The notes below the pieces were generated by a model, which saw only the letters and a program-made list of their open reading frames with translations, was not told the DNA's origin and ran no database searches. Of a DNA stretch of 64,000 bases, positions 48,931 to 57,604 are shown in pieces (the first letter of the stretch is position 1; each line of letters starts with the position of its first letter). The stretch comes from CAYWVR01 sp964461715. Its GTDB lineage: Bacteria > Planctomycetota > Phycisphaerae > FEN-1346. Position numbers and translations under genes: made by a program. The stretch lies in the NCBI GenBank assembly GCA_964461715.1, contig CAYWVR010000006.1, positions 1 through 64,000 of the forward strand, in the 5' to 3' direction.

Positions 48931-49749
48931 CTACGCCGGATGCGGCGGACTCATGCCCTCTCGCGCCAGGGCCAGTCCCTTCGCGACCCCTTCCCGCGCA
49001 TCGCCCGAACCCTCGAATTCGATGCTCAGGGGTCCGTCAAAGCCGTTTTCGCGGTAGCGGCGGACCAGGGCGGGGATGTCGAACGCCGTCTCGCGCCCGG
49101 CCGCGTCGAACTCGCGGACCTTTAGATGGGCCATGGCCATGTGCGGTATCATGGCCGCCAGGCCCGATTCCAGGGCCTCCGGAGGGAAATTCCCGTTGTC
49201 GGGGCACGCCGCGAAGGCGTCCCCGCCGTCCACCTCCTCGAAGAGGCGGGGGATCATGGCCGGGTCGCTGCTGAGGCCCCCGTGATTCTCCAAAAGCACC
49301 GTCAGGCCCCGTTTACGGGTCTCCCGGACGCATTCCCGGTAATCGGCCACCACCGCCTCCAGCGTCTCCTCGATGGTCCGGTCGCCGGGGGCGGCCGTGT
49401 TGATTCGGATGGCGCGGCTCCCCAGATCGGCCGCCGTCGCGATCCATCCGCGAAGGATGGCCAAATCTCGATTTCGGTCCGCAGGGGCCTCCAGGCCCAC
49501 TTTGGCGGCATCGCAGGCCACGTTGACGACCTCCAGCCCCGCCTCCTCGATCCGCTCGGCCATCTCGGCCACGTACCGGGCATTTTCGGGCTGGAGGACG
49601 TGGGCGCTCCAGGGCTCGATGCCGTCGGCCCCGAACTCCTCGCGCAAGAGCCGCACCAGGCCCGCCAGGTCCATTCCGCCGGTCGCCTCGAGGCCCCTCG
49701 TGTTCGGCAGATGCCGGTGGAAGCTGTAGGTCGCGACGGCGCGTTTCAT
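48931..49749 (-). CDS. sugar phosphate isomerase/epimerase family protein (TIM barrel)
   Basis: This encodes 272 residues. The ATG at 49749 has GGAGG 7 nt upstream, which decides it over an earlier ATG at 49782. The TIM-barrel is of the AP-endonuclease-2 type with metal positions IEPWSAHV (Glu), VVNVACDAA, AIRINTAAPGD, LTVLLENHGGLSS (Glu, His), FAACPDNGNFPPE (Asp, Asn), HMAMAHLKVREFD (His) and LSIEFEGSGD (Glu). It could isomerise a sugar or inositol derivative. It converges with nth, with 44 nt between stop codons. The substrate is unknown. Confidence 0.87.
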   Translation of the reverse strand: MKRAVATYSFHRHLPNTRGLEATGGMDLAGLVRLLREEFGADGIEPWSAHVLQPENARYVAEMAERIEEAGLEVVNVACDAAKVGLEAPADRNRDLAILRGWIATAADLGSRAIRINTAAPGDRTIEETLEAVVADYRECVRETRKRGLTVLLENHGGLSSDPAMIPRLFEEVDGGDAFAACPDNGNFPPEALESGLAAMIPHMAMAHLKVREFDAAGRETAFDIPALVRRYRENGFDGPLSIEFEGSGDAREGVAKGLALAREGMSPPHPA

Positions 49750-50539
49750 CGGCGTACCTCCATGCAAGTCCCCCTTCGCCATCCTAGTCCGGACCCCTCC
49801 CGCCGGTCAACCGCGGGCGCGAGATTCTGGTAAAGTGGGCAAGATATGACGCGATTCGAGAAACGGTTTATCCCTAAACGACACACTTTCTGCGACTTTT
49901 CGGGGGGTAGTGGGGGGGAAGTTGCCCCTTTTGCCCCCGTTTTTGCGCGAACTTGACCCCTCCGAGGCCGGCTCCAGGGCCCGGCCTGCCACGGCGAAGC
50001 CCTCGGGCGAAGCCGCGTGACGCAGGAAGCGAAATCGCCGGCGCAAGAAGCGAAGCCCGCGCGGGGCGTTCGAGGCATGTCCAAGCGGCGATGTGCAACG
50101 GGGGTTGCGCCGGGCCGGCGGGCGCGCCTCCCCGCCCTCGTGCGGCGGGTCCGACCCGCCGCGGCCCCGGCGCCCGCGACGGATCGAGGGGCGAGCCATA
50201 GAATAAAGAATAGTAGAGGAATAGGTCCATAGCCCGTGTTCCGTCCCGGGATGGGTGGTCGATCGGGGCGCGGCGAATGCGCCCTTTGCCGGGAGTCAAG
50301 CGACGCGGGACCCGTGCGACCCGCACGAACGAGTGGAGTGATGATGCTTGCTCCATTCCTCATGCGAATGACGAAGCAACGGCCGACGGCACGCGCGGCC
50401 GGCCCTTGGGGGGACGTAGGAACGCCCGGGGCAAGACGCACGGGCAGACAAACGACCCGTGGCGCCACGGGCTTATGGTGCGAGCATGCCCACGCCCGTC
50501 CCTGCGCGCCGGGATGGGCAAGCCGCCCGTTCGGCAGAG
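49750..50539. other. 790-nt intergenic region
   Basis: This region holds copy 2 of the long dispersed element (49822-50226). The rest (50227-50539) is GC-rich and includes GGCAAGCCGCCC segments. No credible gene is seen, although long frames cross it on both strands. Confidence 0.6.
49822..50226. repeat. long dispersed element, copy 2
   Basis: The core 49851-49918 matches 21312-21379 at 62 of 68 positions. After it the two copies diverge over about 250 nt, then agree again at the CCATAG, GTAG and AATA end (50197-50225). Copy 2 is about 110 nt longer, by a GC-rich insert between core and end. Confidence 0.65.
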
Positions 50540-50574
50540 AAAAGGCGAGGCGCCGGGTGGGGCGCCCCGCCTCG
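50540..50574 (-). terminator. intrinsic terminator of tRNA-Ala
   Basis: Read on the minus strand, CGAGGCG and CGCCTCG form the stem, followed by CC and TTTT (50543-50540). It begins 9 nt after the CCA end of the tRNA. Confidence 0.75.
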
Positions 50575-50582
50575 TCGCATTC

Positions 50583-50658
50583 TGGTGGAGGCAAGGGGAT
50601 TCGAACCCCTGACCTCCTGGATGCCATCCAGGCGCTCTCCCAACTGAGCTATGCCCCC
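50583..50658 (-). tRNA. tRNA-Ala (anticodon GGC)
   Basis: This is 76 nt with encoded CCA. The acceptor stem is GGGGGCA with TGCCTCC (one G-U), the D arm AGCTCAGTTGGGAGAGC, the anticodon stem CCTGG/CCAGG with loop ATGGCAT, and the T arm AGGGGTTCGAACCCCT. The GGC anticodon reads GCC (and GCU) alanine codons, which dominate in this genome. A consensus promoter and a terminator flank it. Confidence 0.97.
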
Positions 50659-50687
50659 AGAAGGTCGGCCCTCGGGCCAACGGGGGG

Positions 50688-50715
50688 ATTATAGCCCACC
50701 TCCGCGGCGTGTCAA
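50688..50715 (-). promoter_or_regulatory. consensus promoter of tRNA-Ala
   Basis: Perfect TTGACA (50715-50710) and perfect TATAAT (50693-50688), 16 bp apart, end 30 nt before the first base of the tRNA. Confidence 0.88.
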
Positions 50716-50944
50716 GCCGCTGGGCGTGAATGACGAAATCCGAATGGCGCGGGTCACGGGCCACCGCGACGGCATCGCGGGTTCGGTTCTGTCTGGGGAA
50801 GCGGATCGGACTTCGAGCGGGGGCATTCGGCGCGGTCGGCGTCGCCCTGCATCGCCGACCCAGAGGCGAACCGCCTGCTTCGCTCTCGTGGCCCGGGAGG
50901 AATTCGCTCGCTCTCGGGCCGACGCCCGATTCGTCCGACCGAAC
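50716..50944. other. spacer between tRNA promoter and activase gene
   Basis: About 230 nt without gene or repeat that I can recognise. It contains the inverted segment GGCGTCG...CGACGCC-like runs common in GC-rich DNA. No activase terminator is seen. Confidence 0.4.
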
Positions 50945-53900
50945 CTAGCCGGGGCTTCCCGCCGGCATCTTGTCGCCGGCGCCGTGTACGGCGCGGCCGG
51001 CTTCGGCGGCTCGGCTCTCGAAGCGTTCGCGGCACTGGTGCATGAAGGCTTCGATGCGGACCATCTCGGTGGCCTGTTCGAGGCCGTCGTAGGCCACCTT
51101 CAGGACCGGCATGTCCCAGTCCTTCGAGAACTTGACCAGGAGGGCGTTGACGATGGTCCCGGGCATGCAGTTGAAGGGGTGGAGGTTGACGATCCCGTCG
51201 CAGTGATCGTGGACGTATTCCATGCACCGGCCCATCGAGAGGATCGGCTCGCCGCGCACCGCCGGGTCCAGGTACGGAAGCGCCAGGTCGATCACGTCGT
51301 CCGAGGGCGGCTCGTTGAAAAAGTGCCGCACGGCCCCGTCGAACTCCTTCAGGACCTTCATTTTCTCGCGGCCCTGGACGTAGTCGGTGATCTTTTCGAT
51401 GACGAGGCGTCCCCAATGGCCGTCGGTTTTGGCGTCGGCGCGGCGGCTCCAGGCGATGTAGTTGACCCACTCCTCGAAGGGCGGGAGCACGGCCTCGCCG
51501 CCCAGGGTCTCGATCTTGCGGACGATGAAGTTGTTGGTGAACTGGTTGCAGCGGACGAAGACCTCGCCGACGATGCCGATCCTCGGGCGGGGCCGGGAGC
51601 GGTCCACGGGCACGGCCTCGAAGGCCGCGCGCGCCTCGCGCGCCAGCGCCGGCAGGTCGCCCCGCGTCTCCACGACCTCCTCGCACGCTCGAAGATATTT
51701 CTCATAGACGCGGTCGGTGGCTCCGGCCTCGGTCTCGTAGGGGCGCGTCTCGCGGAGCATCTTCTGGATCGAATCGACGAAGACGATGCCGCTCCAGGCG
51801 AGCTTCCGGAAGTCCGTCCCGAGGTCCTTGATGTCCTCCTGGAAGTCCTTGTCTTGGTCCAGCAGGACCATGGGCACGCGCTCGAGGCCCAGGTCGTCGA
51901 GGACCATCCGCTGGAACTTGTTGTACTGGCCGAAGCGGCAGGGGCCGAAGGCCGTGGGCATGAAGAAGGCGGAGTTGTCCGGGTCGAAGTCCTCGGAGTG
52001 GATTTGGCGGAGCATGTCGCCGGTGGTGATGATGCAGGGATAGCATTCCTTGCCGGTGGTGACCTTGCGGCCCCAGGCGATGGTGTCCTCGTCGCTCATG
52101 CGCATCTGGACGGCGTTGACGCCGGAGGCCCGCATGGCGGCGGCCATGGCGTAGCCGTGATCGTCCATGTAGGGGATGTAGACGGTGCGCTTGCCGTAGG
52201 TTTTGCGGGAGTAGTCCCAGGCGGTGGGGCTCTTGCGGACTTTCCGCCCGCCGCGCTCGCGGACCCCCCGGAGACTGTCGAGGTACGCCTCGCACCGGGT
52301 GATGGCCCCGACGTCGGCGGAGTGCTCGTCGACTTCGAGGGTGAGCATGGGCTTGCCCTCGAGCTCGCGTCCGACGAACTTCATGATGAACGAGTCGGGC
52401 CCGCACCCGAAGTTCGTGATGTAGACCGGATAGAGCCGCGGGTCGCGGGCGACGAGGCGGACCCCCGCCAGAATCTTCTGCCCGTATTTCCAGTACATGT
52501 GCGGGTGGTCGGAGGCGATCTCCGCGCAATCGAGCGGCAGCATGTCCAGCGGGACGGCCAGGCACCCGAGGTCCCGCAGCTTCTCCGGGATGTTCATGTT
52601 GAGCCCGGGGTCGCACCCGTTATACGGACGCGAGACGATCACAAGGGCCATCTGGTCCCGGGCCAGGCCCTCCAGCGCCTCGCGTCCGCGGGCCTGGAGA
52701 TGCGCGAGGAACGATTCCTGGGCATCGAAGGCGGCACGGACGGCGCGGCGGGCGTCGGCCTTCGTCGCGCCCAGGTCCACGGCCATCCGGACCAGTTCCT
52801 TCTCGATGGCCTTCTCGCCCCGCGAGAAGTGAAGGACCGGCCCCAGGAGCTTCCCGTCCCAGTCGATGTCCTCCATCGCCGCCTTCGCCATGTAGGGCAG
52901 GGCCTGGACGTAGGGGCAGACGTAGGAGTTGACGATGTTGTCGGAGTCGCGCGGCATGTCGATGAGGGTCGGCAGGAAGAGGTAATCGACGCCCTTCTCC
53001 GCGAGGTCCCGGATGTGGCCGTGGCCGACCTTGATGGGGAAGCACGTCTCGGCGGCGACCTCCGCGACGCCCTTGTGGATGAGCGGCCGCACGGTCCGCG
53101 AGCTCATCACGACCTGGAACCCCAGCTCCGTGAACAGCGCCTTCCACATGGGCAACAGCTCCCAGAAATGCGTCATCCGGGGCAGGCCCACGGTCTTGCC
53201 GTTCGGGCGGTCGGGTTTCGCCTTTGCGTACGCCCCCTCCATCATTTTCTGGCGCTCGACGAAGAGGCGCGGCAAGTGCTTGCCGAGCGAATCGCGCTCC
53301 GATTCGTCGAACTTGCCGCACCGGCTGCCGTAATAGAGCGTCCGCTCGCCCTCCTCGGCCTGGATCTGGACGACGTGAATCTCGCACAGGTTCGCACAGT
53401 CCTCGCACTCGAACGTGTCGAAGGAGTACTTCATGTCCCGCAGATCGAAGCCCTTGAACGTGGAGGCGGCGTCGGGGTGGGCCTCGTGCCATTCCTTGGC
53501 CAGCAGGCCCATGCCGATCGCGCCCATGACGTCGTGGTGCGGCGGGACGGTGATGGGCTTGCCGGTGACCTTCTCGAAGGCGCTCTTGACGCCGCGGTTG
53601 TACGCCGTGCCGCCCTGGAAGAGGATGTGGTCGCCGACGCGTCGGTCCTCGACGACGCGGTTGAGGTAGTTCTGGACGATCGAGTAGCACAGGCCCGCGC
53701 ACAGGTCGTCCACCTCCACGCCGCGCTGCTGGTTGCGGTTGATGTCGGTTTCGATGAAGACGGTGCACCGCTCGCCCATGGCGGGAGGCTCGTCGGCGGC
53801 GAGGGCCAGGCGGTTGAAGTCCCCGTTCTTGAGGACGACGCCGAGGCGCTCGCTCTGTTCCTCGATGAACGAGCCCGTGCCCGCGGCGCAGACCTTGTTC

Positions 53901-55246
53901 ATCGTGAAGTCGACGACCGCGCCGTGGTTGAGGCTGACGTACTTGGAGTCCTGGCCGCCGATCTCGAAGATGGTGTCGACCTCCGGGTCGACGAAGGCGG
54001 CGCCGGTGGCATGGGCGGTGATCTCGTTCTTGACGATGTCGGCCCCGATGAAGTCCCCCGTCAGGTACCGCCCGGAGCCCGTCGTCCCCATGCCGCGCAC
54101 CCGCACACGCCCCGCGCCGCCGGCGGCCTCCAGGGCCGATCCGACCTTGTAGAGCCCGTCGGTGACCGCCGCCAGCGGTCGACCCGCCGTCATCAGGTAC
54201 TCGCGCGCCAGGACCTTGCCCTCGGCCGAGAGGGCGACGACGTTCGTCGAGATGCTCCCGACGTCGACGCCGACGTAGACGTCCACGGGTTCGGCGCCCG
54301 CGGGGAACGGGTCGGGCTCGATGGTGAGGGCGTAGCCGTCGTCCTCGAGCGGCGGATGAATCTCGCCGCCCCCGTAGCGGCGGGAGGTGAGGTAAGCCTG
54401 GAGGGGCCGGGCCGAGTCGATCCGCCCCAGCTCGCCGCGGTCCTTCGCGATGACGACGGCCCCGATGGCGCCCATGGAGGCGAAGTGCTCCGGCTTCAAG
54501 AGCTCGCCCTCCTCCAGCTCCAGCACTTCCGTGAACGCCCGAATCATGCCGGCGTTGGCCGCCACGCCGCCCTGGAACGAGACACGCGGGTGGAAGTCCT
54601 TGGCCTTGCCGATGACGGCCTTGAAGTTGCGGGCCATGGCGAAGCAGAGGCCCGCGACGATGTCGTAGTCGGGGGTCCCCTCCTGCTGGAGGTGGATCAT
54701 GTCGCTCTTGGCGAAGACCGAGCACCGACCGGCGATCCGCGGGACGTGCACCGAGCGCAGGGCCATCGCCCCCCATTCCTTCTCGATCGAGACCCCGAGC
54801 CGCGTGGCCTGCTGGTCGAGGAAGCTCCCCGTGCCGGCGGCACAGAGGGTGTTCATGGCGAAGTCCTTGACGCGGAGGCGCCCGGTCTTCGGGTCGGGCT
54901 CGAGGAGCACGAGCTTCGAGTCCTCGCCGCCCACCTCGATGATGGTGCGGACCTCCGGGTAAAGGGCGGCGGTGGCGGCGGCCTGGGCCACGACCTCGTT
55001 GACCGGCCGCAGGCCGTACAGCTCCCCGAGCACGCCGGCGCCCGCGCCGGTCAGGGCCACGCCCTCGATCTCGCTCGCCGGGACCTCCGCCAGGAGCGCC
55101 TCCAGGGCCTCCAGCGCCGTCTCCAGCGGCTTGCCGCGCGTCCGCACGTATTGCTCGCGACGGACCCTCAGGCCCTCGTCCACGAGGACCAGGTTCAGGC
55201 TGACCGAACCGATGTCGATGCCGAGGTACACGCCGGGTCCTCCCAC
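50945..55246 (-). CDS. giant acyl-CoA dehydratase activase fused to HgdB-like domain
   Basis: This encodes 1,433 residues. Two BadF/BadG-type activase (ASKHA ATPase) domains stand in tandem: residues about 5-275 (YLGIDIGSVSLNLVLVDEG, ALTGAGAGVLGELYGL, GGEDSKLVLLE, NTLCAAGTGSFLDQQ) and about 320-590 (VYVGVDVGSISTNVVALS, GMGTTGSGRYLTGDFIGADI, IGGQDSKYVSL, NKVCAAGTGSFIEEQ). Each has the cluster-loop cysteine and the GTGSF motif. From about 690 a DUF2229-type region follows (GLPRMTHFWELLPMWKAL), then an HgdB-like 2-hydroxyglutaryl-CoA dehydratase region (ETCFPIKVGHGHI, VSRPYNGCDPGLNMNIPEKL, NPDNSAFFMPTAFGPCRFGQ). It is an anaerobic, iron-sulfur enzyme family; the substrate is unknown. A promoter with a palindrome lies 87-130 nt upstream. 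Confidence 0.9.
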   Translation of the reverse strand: MGGPGVYLGIDIGSVSLNLVLVDEGLRVRREQYVRTRGKPLETALEALEALLAEVPASEIEGVALTGAGAGVLGELYGLRPVNEVVAQAAATAALYPEVRTIIEVGGEDSKLVLLEPDPKTGRLRVKDFAMNTLCAAGTGSFLDQQATRLGVSIEKEWGAMALRSVHVPRIAGRCSVFAKSDMIHLQQEGTPDYDIVAGLCFAMARNFKAVIGKAKDFHPRVSFQGGVAANAGMIRAFTEVLELEEGELLKPEHFASMGAIGAVVIAKDRGELGRIDSARPLQAYLTSRRYGGGEIHPPLEDDGYALTIEPDPFPAGAEPVDVYVGVDVGSISTNVVALSAEGKVLAREYLMTAGRPLAAVTDGLYKVGSALEAAGGAGRVRVRGMGTTGSGRYLTGDFIGADIVKNEITAHATGAAFVDPEVDTIFEIGGQDSKYVSLNHGAVVDFTMNKVCAAGTGSFIEEQSERLGVVLKNGDFNRLALAADEPPAMGERCTVFIETDINRNQQRGVEVDDLCAGLCYSIVQNYLNRVVEDRRVGDHILFQGGTAYNRGVKSAFEKVTGKPITVPPHHDVMGAIGMGLLAKEWHEAHPDAASTFKGFDLRDMKYSFDTFECEDCANLCEIHVVQIQAEEGERTLYYGSRCGKFDESERDSLGKHLPRLFVERQKMMEGAYAKAKPDRPNGKTVGLPRMTHFWELLPMWKALFTELGFQVVMSSRTVRPLIHKGVAEVAAETCFPIKVGHGHIRDLAEKGVDYLFLPTLIDMPRDSDNIVNSYVCPYVQALPYMAKAAMEDIDWDGKLLGPVLHFSRGEKAIEKELVRMAVDLGATKADARRAVRAAFDAQESFLAHLQARGREALEGLARDQMALVIVSRPYNGCDPGLNMNIPEKLRDLGCLAVPLDMLPLDCAEIASDHPHMYWKYGQKILAGVRLVARDPRLYPVYITNFGCGPDSFIMKFVGRELEGKPMLTLEVDEHSADVGAITRCEAYLDSLRGVRERGGRKVRKSPTAWDYSRKTYGKRTVYIPYMDDHGYAMAAAMRASGVNAVQMRMSDEDTIAWGRKVTTGKECYPCIITTGDMLRQIHSEDFDPDNSAFFMPTAFGPCRFGQYNKFQRMVLDDLGLERVPMVLLDQDKDFQEDIKDLGTDFRKLAWSGIVFVDSIQKMLRETRPYETEAGATDRVYEKYLRACEEVVETRGDLPALAREARAAFEAVPVDRSRPRPRIGIVGEVFVRCNQFTNNFIVRKIETLGGEAVLPPFEEWVNYIAWSRRADAKTDGHWGRLVIEKITDYVQGREKMKVLKEFDGAVRHFFNEPPSDDVIDLALPYLDPAVRGEPILSMGRCMEYVHDHCDGIVNLHPFNCMPGTIVNALLVKFSKDWDMPVLKVAYDGLEQATEMVRIEAFMHQCRERFESRAAEAGRAVHGAGDKMPAGSPG

Positions 55247-55332
55247 TGTCGTGCCGGGCCTCGCTCTCGCCCAAAACAGAAAGGCTCGGGTAGCGCCGCG
55301 TCAGGGCTGCCACGTCGAGCCGGGGTTTGGAA

Positions 55333-55362
55333 AGTATACCGGCCCCGGCGTCCCGGCGTCAA
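55333..55362 (-). promoter_or_regulatory. promoter of the activase gene
   Basis: On the minus strand, TTGACG (55362-55357) and TATACT (55338-55333) are separated by 18 bp, 86 nt before the start. Confidence 0.65.
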
Positions 55363-55375
55363 TTGCGCAATTGAC
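55358..55375. promoter_or_regulatory. 18-bp perfect palindrome over the -35 box
   Basis: GTCAATTGCGCAATTGAC is fully self-complementary and covers all but one base of the activase -35 box. It is a plausible operator, for a regulator binding as a dimer. It is AT-richer than the flanks. Confidence 0.55.
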
Positions 55376-55443
55376 TTGAGGCGTAGGTCCGGCTTGCGCG
55401 CCGGTCCCCCCTTGGGCATGTTTCACCGGGCGGCACGCTCACG

Positions 55444-55776
55444 CTGTCCCGCGTGGGCATGGTTGCGCCTTGGGCGTTCGTTGGCGCATGGCCACGCGAA
55501 ACGGCNNNNNNNNNNNNNNNNNNNNNNNNNNNNNNNNNNNNNNNNNNNNNNNNNNNNNNNNNNNNNNNNNNNNNNNNNNNNNNNNNNNNNNNNNNNNNNN
55601 NNNNNCTTGGGCGTTCGTTGGCGCATGGCCACGCGAAACGGCGTGGCCATGCCACCCGCCGCTGTCCTGCGTGGGCATGGTTGCGCCTTGGGCGTTCGTT
55701 GGCGCATGGCCACGCGAAACGGCGTGGCCATGCCACCCGCCATGCCACCCGCCATGTTACCCGCCATGCCACCCGC
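55444..55776. repeat. 81-bp tandem array with nested palindrome, interrupted by gap
   Basis: Three units of an 81-bp repeat are visible, the first cut by the gap. Each holds GCATGGCCACGC-GAAACG-GCGTGGCCATGC (copies at 55486, 55623 and 55704), and units start GCTGTCC(C/T)GCGTGGGCATGG. The array ends with four 12-bp units CATGCCACCCGC (55729-55776, one with two changes). The exact number of units is not known because of the gap. Confidence 0.8.
55506..55605. other. scaffold gap (100 N)
   Basis: 100 N within the tandem array. Exactly 100 is a conventional size for an unknown gap length. No gene can be inferred here. Confidence 0.99.
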
Positions 55777-55890
55777 GGTGGCGAAACGGGCCCGGAGGCG
55801 AAGAATCGCACGAACAAAAGCGTCTTGATTTTCTGTCAAATTCAGGCCATGCTCAGTGCGTAGGATGAAGCAGGGAAGGGAGGCGAGGCG

Positions 55891-57558
55891 ATGCAGCAGG
55901 AGTTCCGGAAACGCCTCCGCCAGGCCGCGCGCCGCCGCCACGTGCAGGTCCTGCTCGACGCGGCCGCCACGGCCGCCGTCGTCGCGGGCGCGGGCGGCGT
56001 GGCCGCCGTGGCGGTCGAGAAGGTTTTCGGCCTGCACGCCCCGCCCGTCGGCCTCGCCGCGGCGCTGGCCGGGCCCGCCGTCCTCTACGTGCTCCTGCGG
56101 GGGTGGCAGGACCGGCCGCGACCGATGAGCGTGGCCCTGGAGATCGACCAGCGCCTGGCCCTTCGCGAGCGATTCTCGACGACGCTCGCCCTGGCCGCCC
56201 GCGACGATCCCTTCGCCGAGGCCGCCCGCGCCGAGACCTACGCCCGGGCCGCACGCCTCGACCTGCGGGGCCATTTCCCCTTGCGCTTCGCGCGGCGATG
56301 GGCGGCGGCGTTCGCGCTGGTGCTCTTGGCATGGGTCGCGGGCCGGACGGTTCCCTCGCTCGACCTCCTCGGTCGCGAGGCCCGGGCCCAAGCCGAGACC
56401 GAGCGGGCCCAAGCCCTGGCCGAGGCCCGCGCCGAGGCCGAGGAGGCGGCCGCCCGCATCGAGGCCCTCGCGAAGAGGATGGGCGACGAGGACATCGCGC
56501 AGGAGGCCCTCCAACTCGCGGCGATCGACCCGGCCGCCACCCCCGCCGAGATCAAGCGTCAGACCATCCGCAAGCTCGGGGCCCTGGCCGAGAAGATTCA
56601 GCGCGGCACGCCGGGTGAGAATCGGGACCTCGATGCCGCCCTCCGCAAGCGCCTGAAGCAGCTGCGCGACCCCGGCGACGGGCTCGCGCGGGACATGGCC
56701 CGGGACCTGGCGCGCGGGAACTTCGCCGCCGCCGCCGCCAAGCTCCGCACGCTCCAGGACCGGTTGGCGTCGCTCCCCGCGGCCGAGCGCGAGGCCCTCG
56801 AAGCCCAGCTCGCCAACCTCGCCGACCAGCTCGCGAAGTTCGCCGCCGACTCGAAGGCCCTTCGGGATGCCCTCCGCCGCGCGGGCGTCGACCCGAACCT
56901 CGCGAACCTCTCCGAGGAGGAGCTCCGCGAGGCCCTCGAGCGGTCCGGCCTCGACGCCGACCGGATCGAGCGGCTCCTCAACAGCGCCCGCTGCGCCCAG
57001 CGCGCCTCGAAGCTCTGTCGGGGTCTGGCCTCCGGACTCGGGAAGTGCTGCTCGGGCCTGCCCGGCGGACGGGCCGTGGACGGCGACGGCCTGGCGGTCC
57101 TCTCGGACCGGCTCTCGGACCTCGAGGCGCTCCAGGCCCGGGCGGGCCTGGCGGCGGCGATGTTGGCCGATGTCGAGGGACGCATGGCCGAACTCGGCGC
57201 CGGCCAGAACGAGTCCCTCGCCGGGATCGGCGACATCTACCAGCTCCCCGGCACCCGCGGGCCCGGCATCGGCACCGGCTCGGCCAAGATCGAGGCCGAC
57301 TGGCACGGCCACGTCGAGACGACACCCACCCGCGTCCCCAACCGCGAGACCGACGACCCCGGCCCCATCATCGCCGTCTGGGAGACCTACGAGGACCAGG
57401 TCCGGGGGGAATCGAAGGCCGAAGCGCGGCAGACGATCCGGGCGGCGCGGGACCGGGCCGCCGACGCCGTGACCGCCGGTCGCATCCCCTCCAAGTACCA
57501 CGACGCCGTCACGCGCTACTTCGACGAGCTGGAATCGCCGCAGGAGACGGCTCCATGA
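55891..57558 (+). CDS. membrane and coiled-coil protein at the head of the MoxR cluster
   Basis: This encodes 555 residues. GGGAGG lies just before the ATG. Hydrophobic segments are at about 22-45, 52-70 and 134-150. Then residues about 160-350 are long Ala/Glu/Arg-rich coiled coils (RAQAETERAQALAEARAEAE, EIKRQTIRKLGALAEKIQ). A short cysteine cluster follows (SARCAQRASKLCRG and GLGKCCSGL). The end has SKIEADWHGH-like IYQLPGTRGPGIGTGSAKIE and an EDQVRGESKAEARQTI stretch. No recognised domain. It precedes a VWA gene by 46 nt, and similar proteins are often next to such clusters, so it probably scaffolds the VWA/MoxR complex. Confidence 0.78.
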   Translation: MQQEFRKRLRQAARRRHVQVLLDAAATAAVVAGAGGVAAVAVEKVFGLHAPPVGLAAALAGPAVLYVLLRGWQDRPRPMSVALEIDQRLALRERFSTTLALAARDDPFAEAARAETYARAARLDLRGHFPLRFARRWAAAFALVLLAWVAGRTVPSLDLLGREARAQAETERAQALAEARAEAEEAAARIEALAKRMGDEDIAQEALQLAAIDPAATPAEIKRQTIRKLGALAEKIQRGTPGENRDLDAALRKRLKQLRDPGDGLARDMARDLARGNFAAAAAKLRTLQDRLASLPAAEREALEAQLANLADQLAKFAADSKALRDALRRAGVDPNLANLSEEELREALERSGLDADRIERLLNSARCAQRASKLCRGLASGLGKCCSGLPGGRAVDGDGLAVLSDRLSDLEALQARAGLAAAMLADVEGRMAELGAGQNESLAGIGDIYQLPGTRGPGIGTGSAKIEADWHGHVETTPTRVPNRETDDPGPIIAVWETYEDQVRGESKAEARQTIRAARDRAADAVTAGRIPSKYHDAVTRYFDELESPQETAP

Positions 57559-57604
57559 CGCGGCGCCGCGCCTCCCTCGCCCCCGCGTGGCGCGGGGGTG
57601 GGGT

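Noticed and set aside
49746..50627. Protein gene in long-element copy 2
   Set aside because: The frame runs over repeats and the tRNA terminator and is poorly conserved outside the core.
55444..55776. CRISPR array
   Set aside because: Units are identical without variable spacers, and the unit length and inner palindrome fit a tandem repeat; no cas gene is nearby.
50651..55828. A 1,725-codon plus-strand frame antisense to the activase, running across the N gap
   Set aside because: It crosses the assembly gap, and its residues are the reverse-complement shadow of two conserved ATPase domains.
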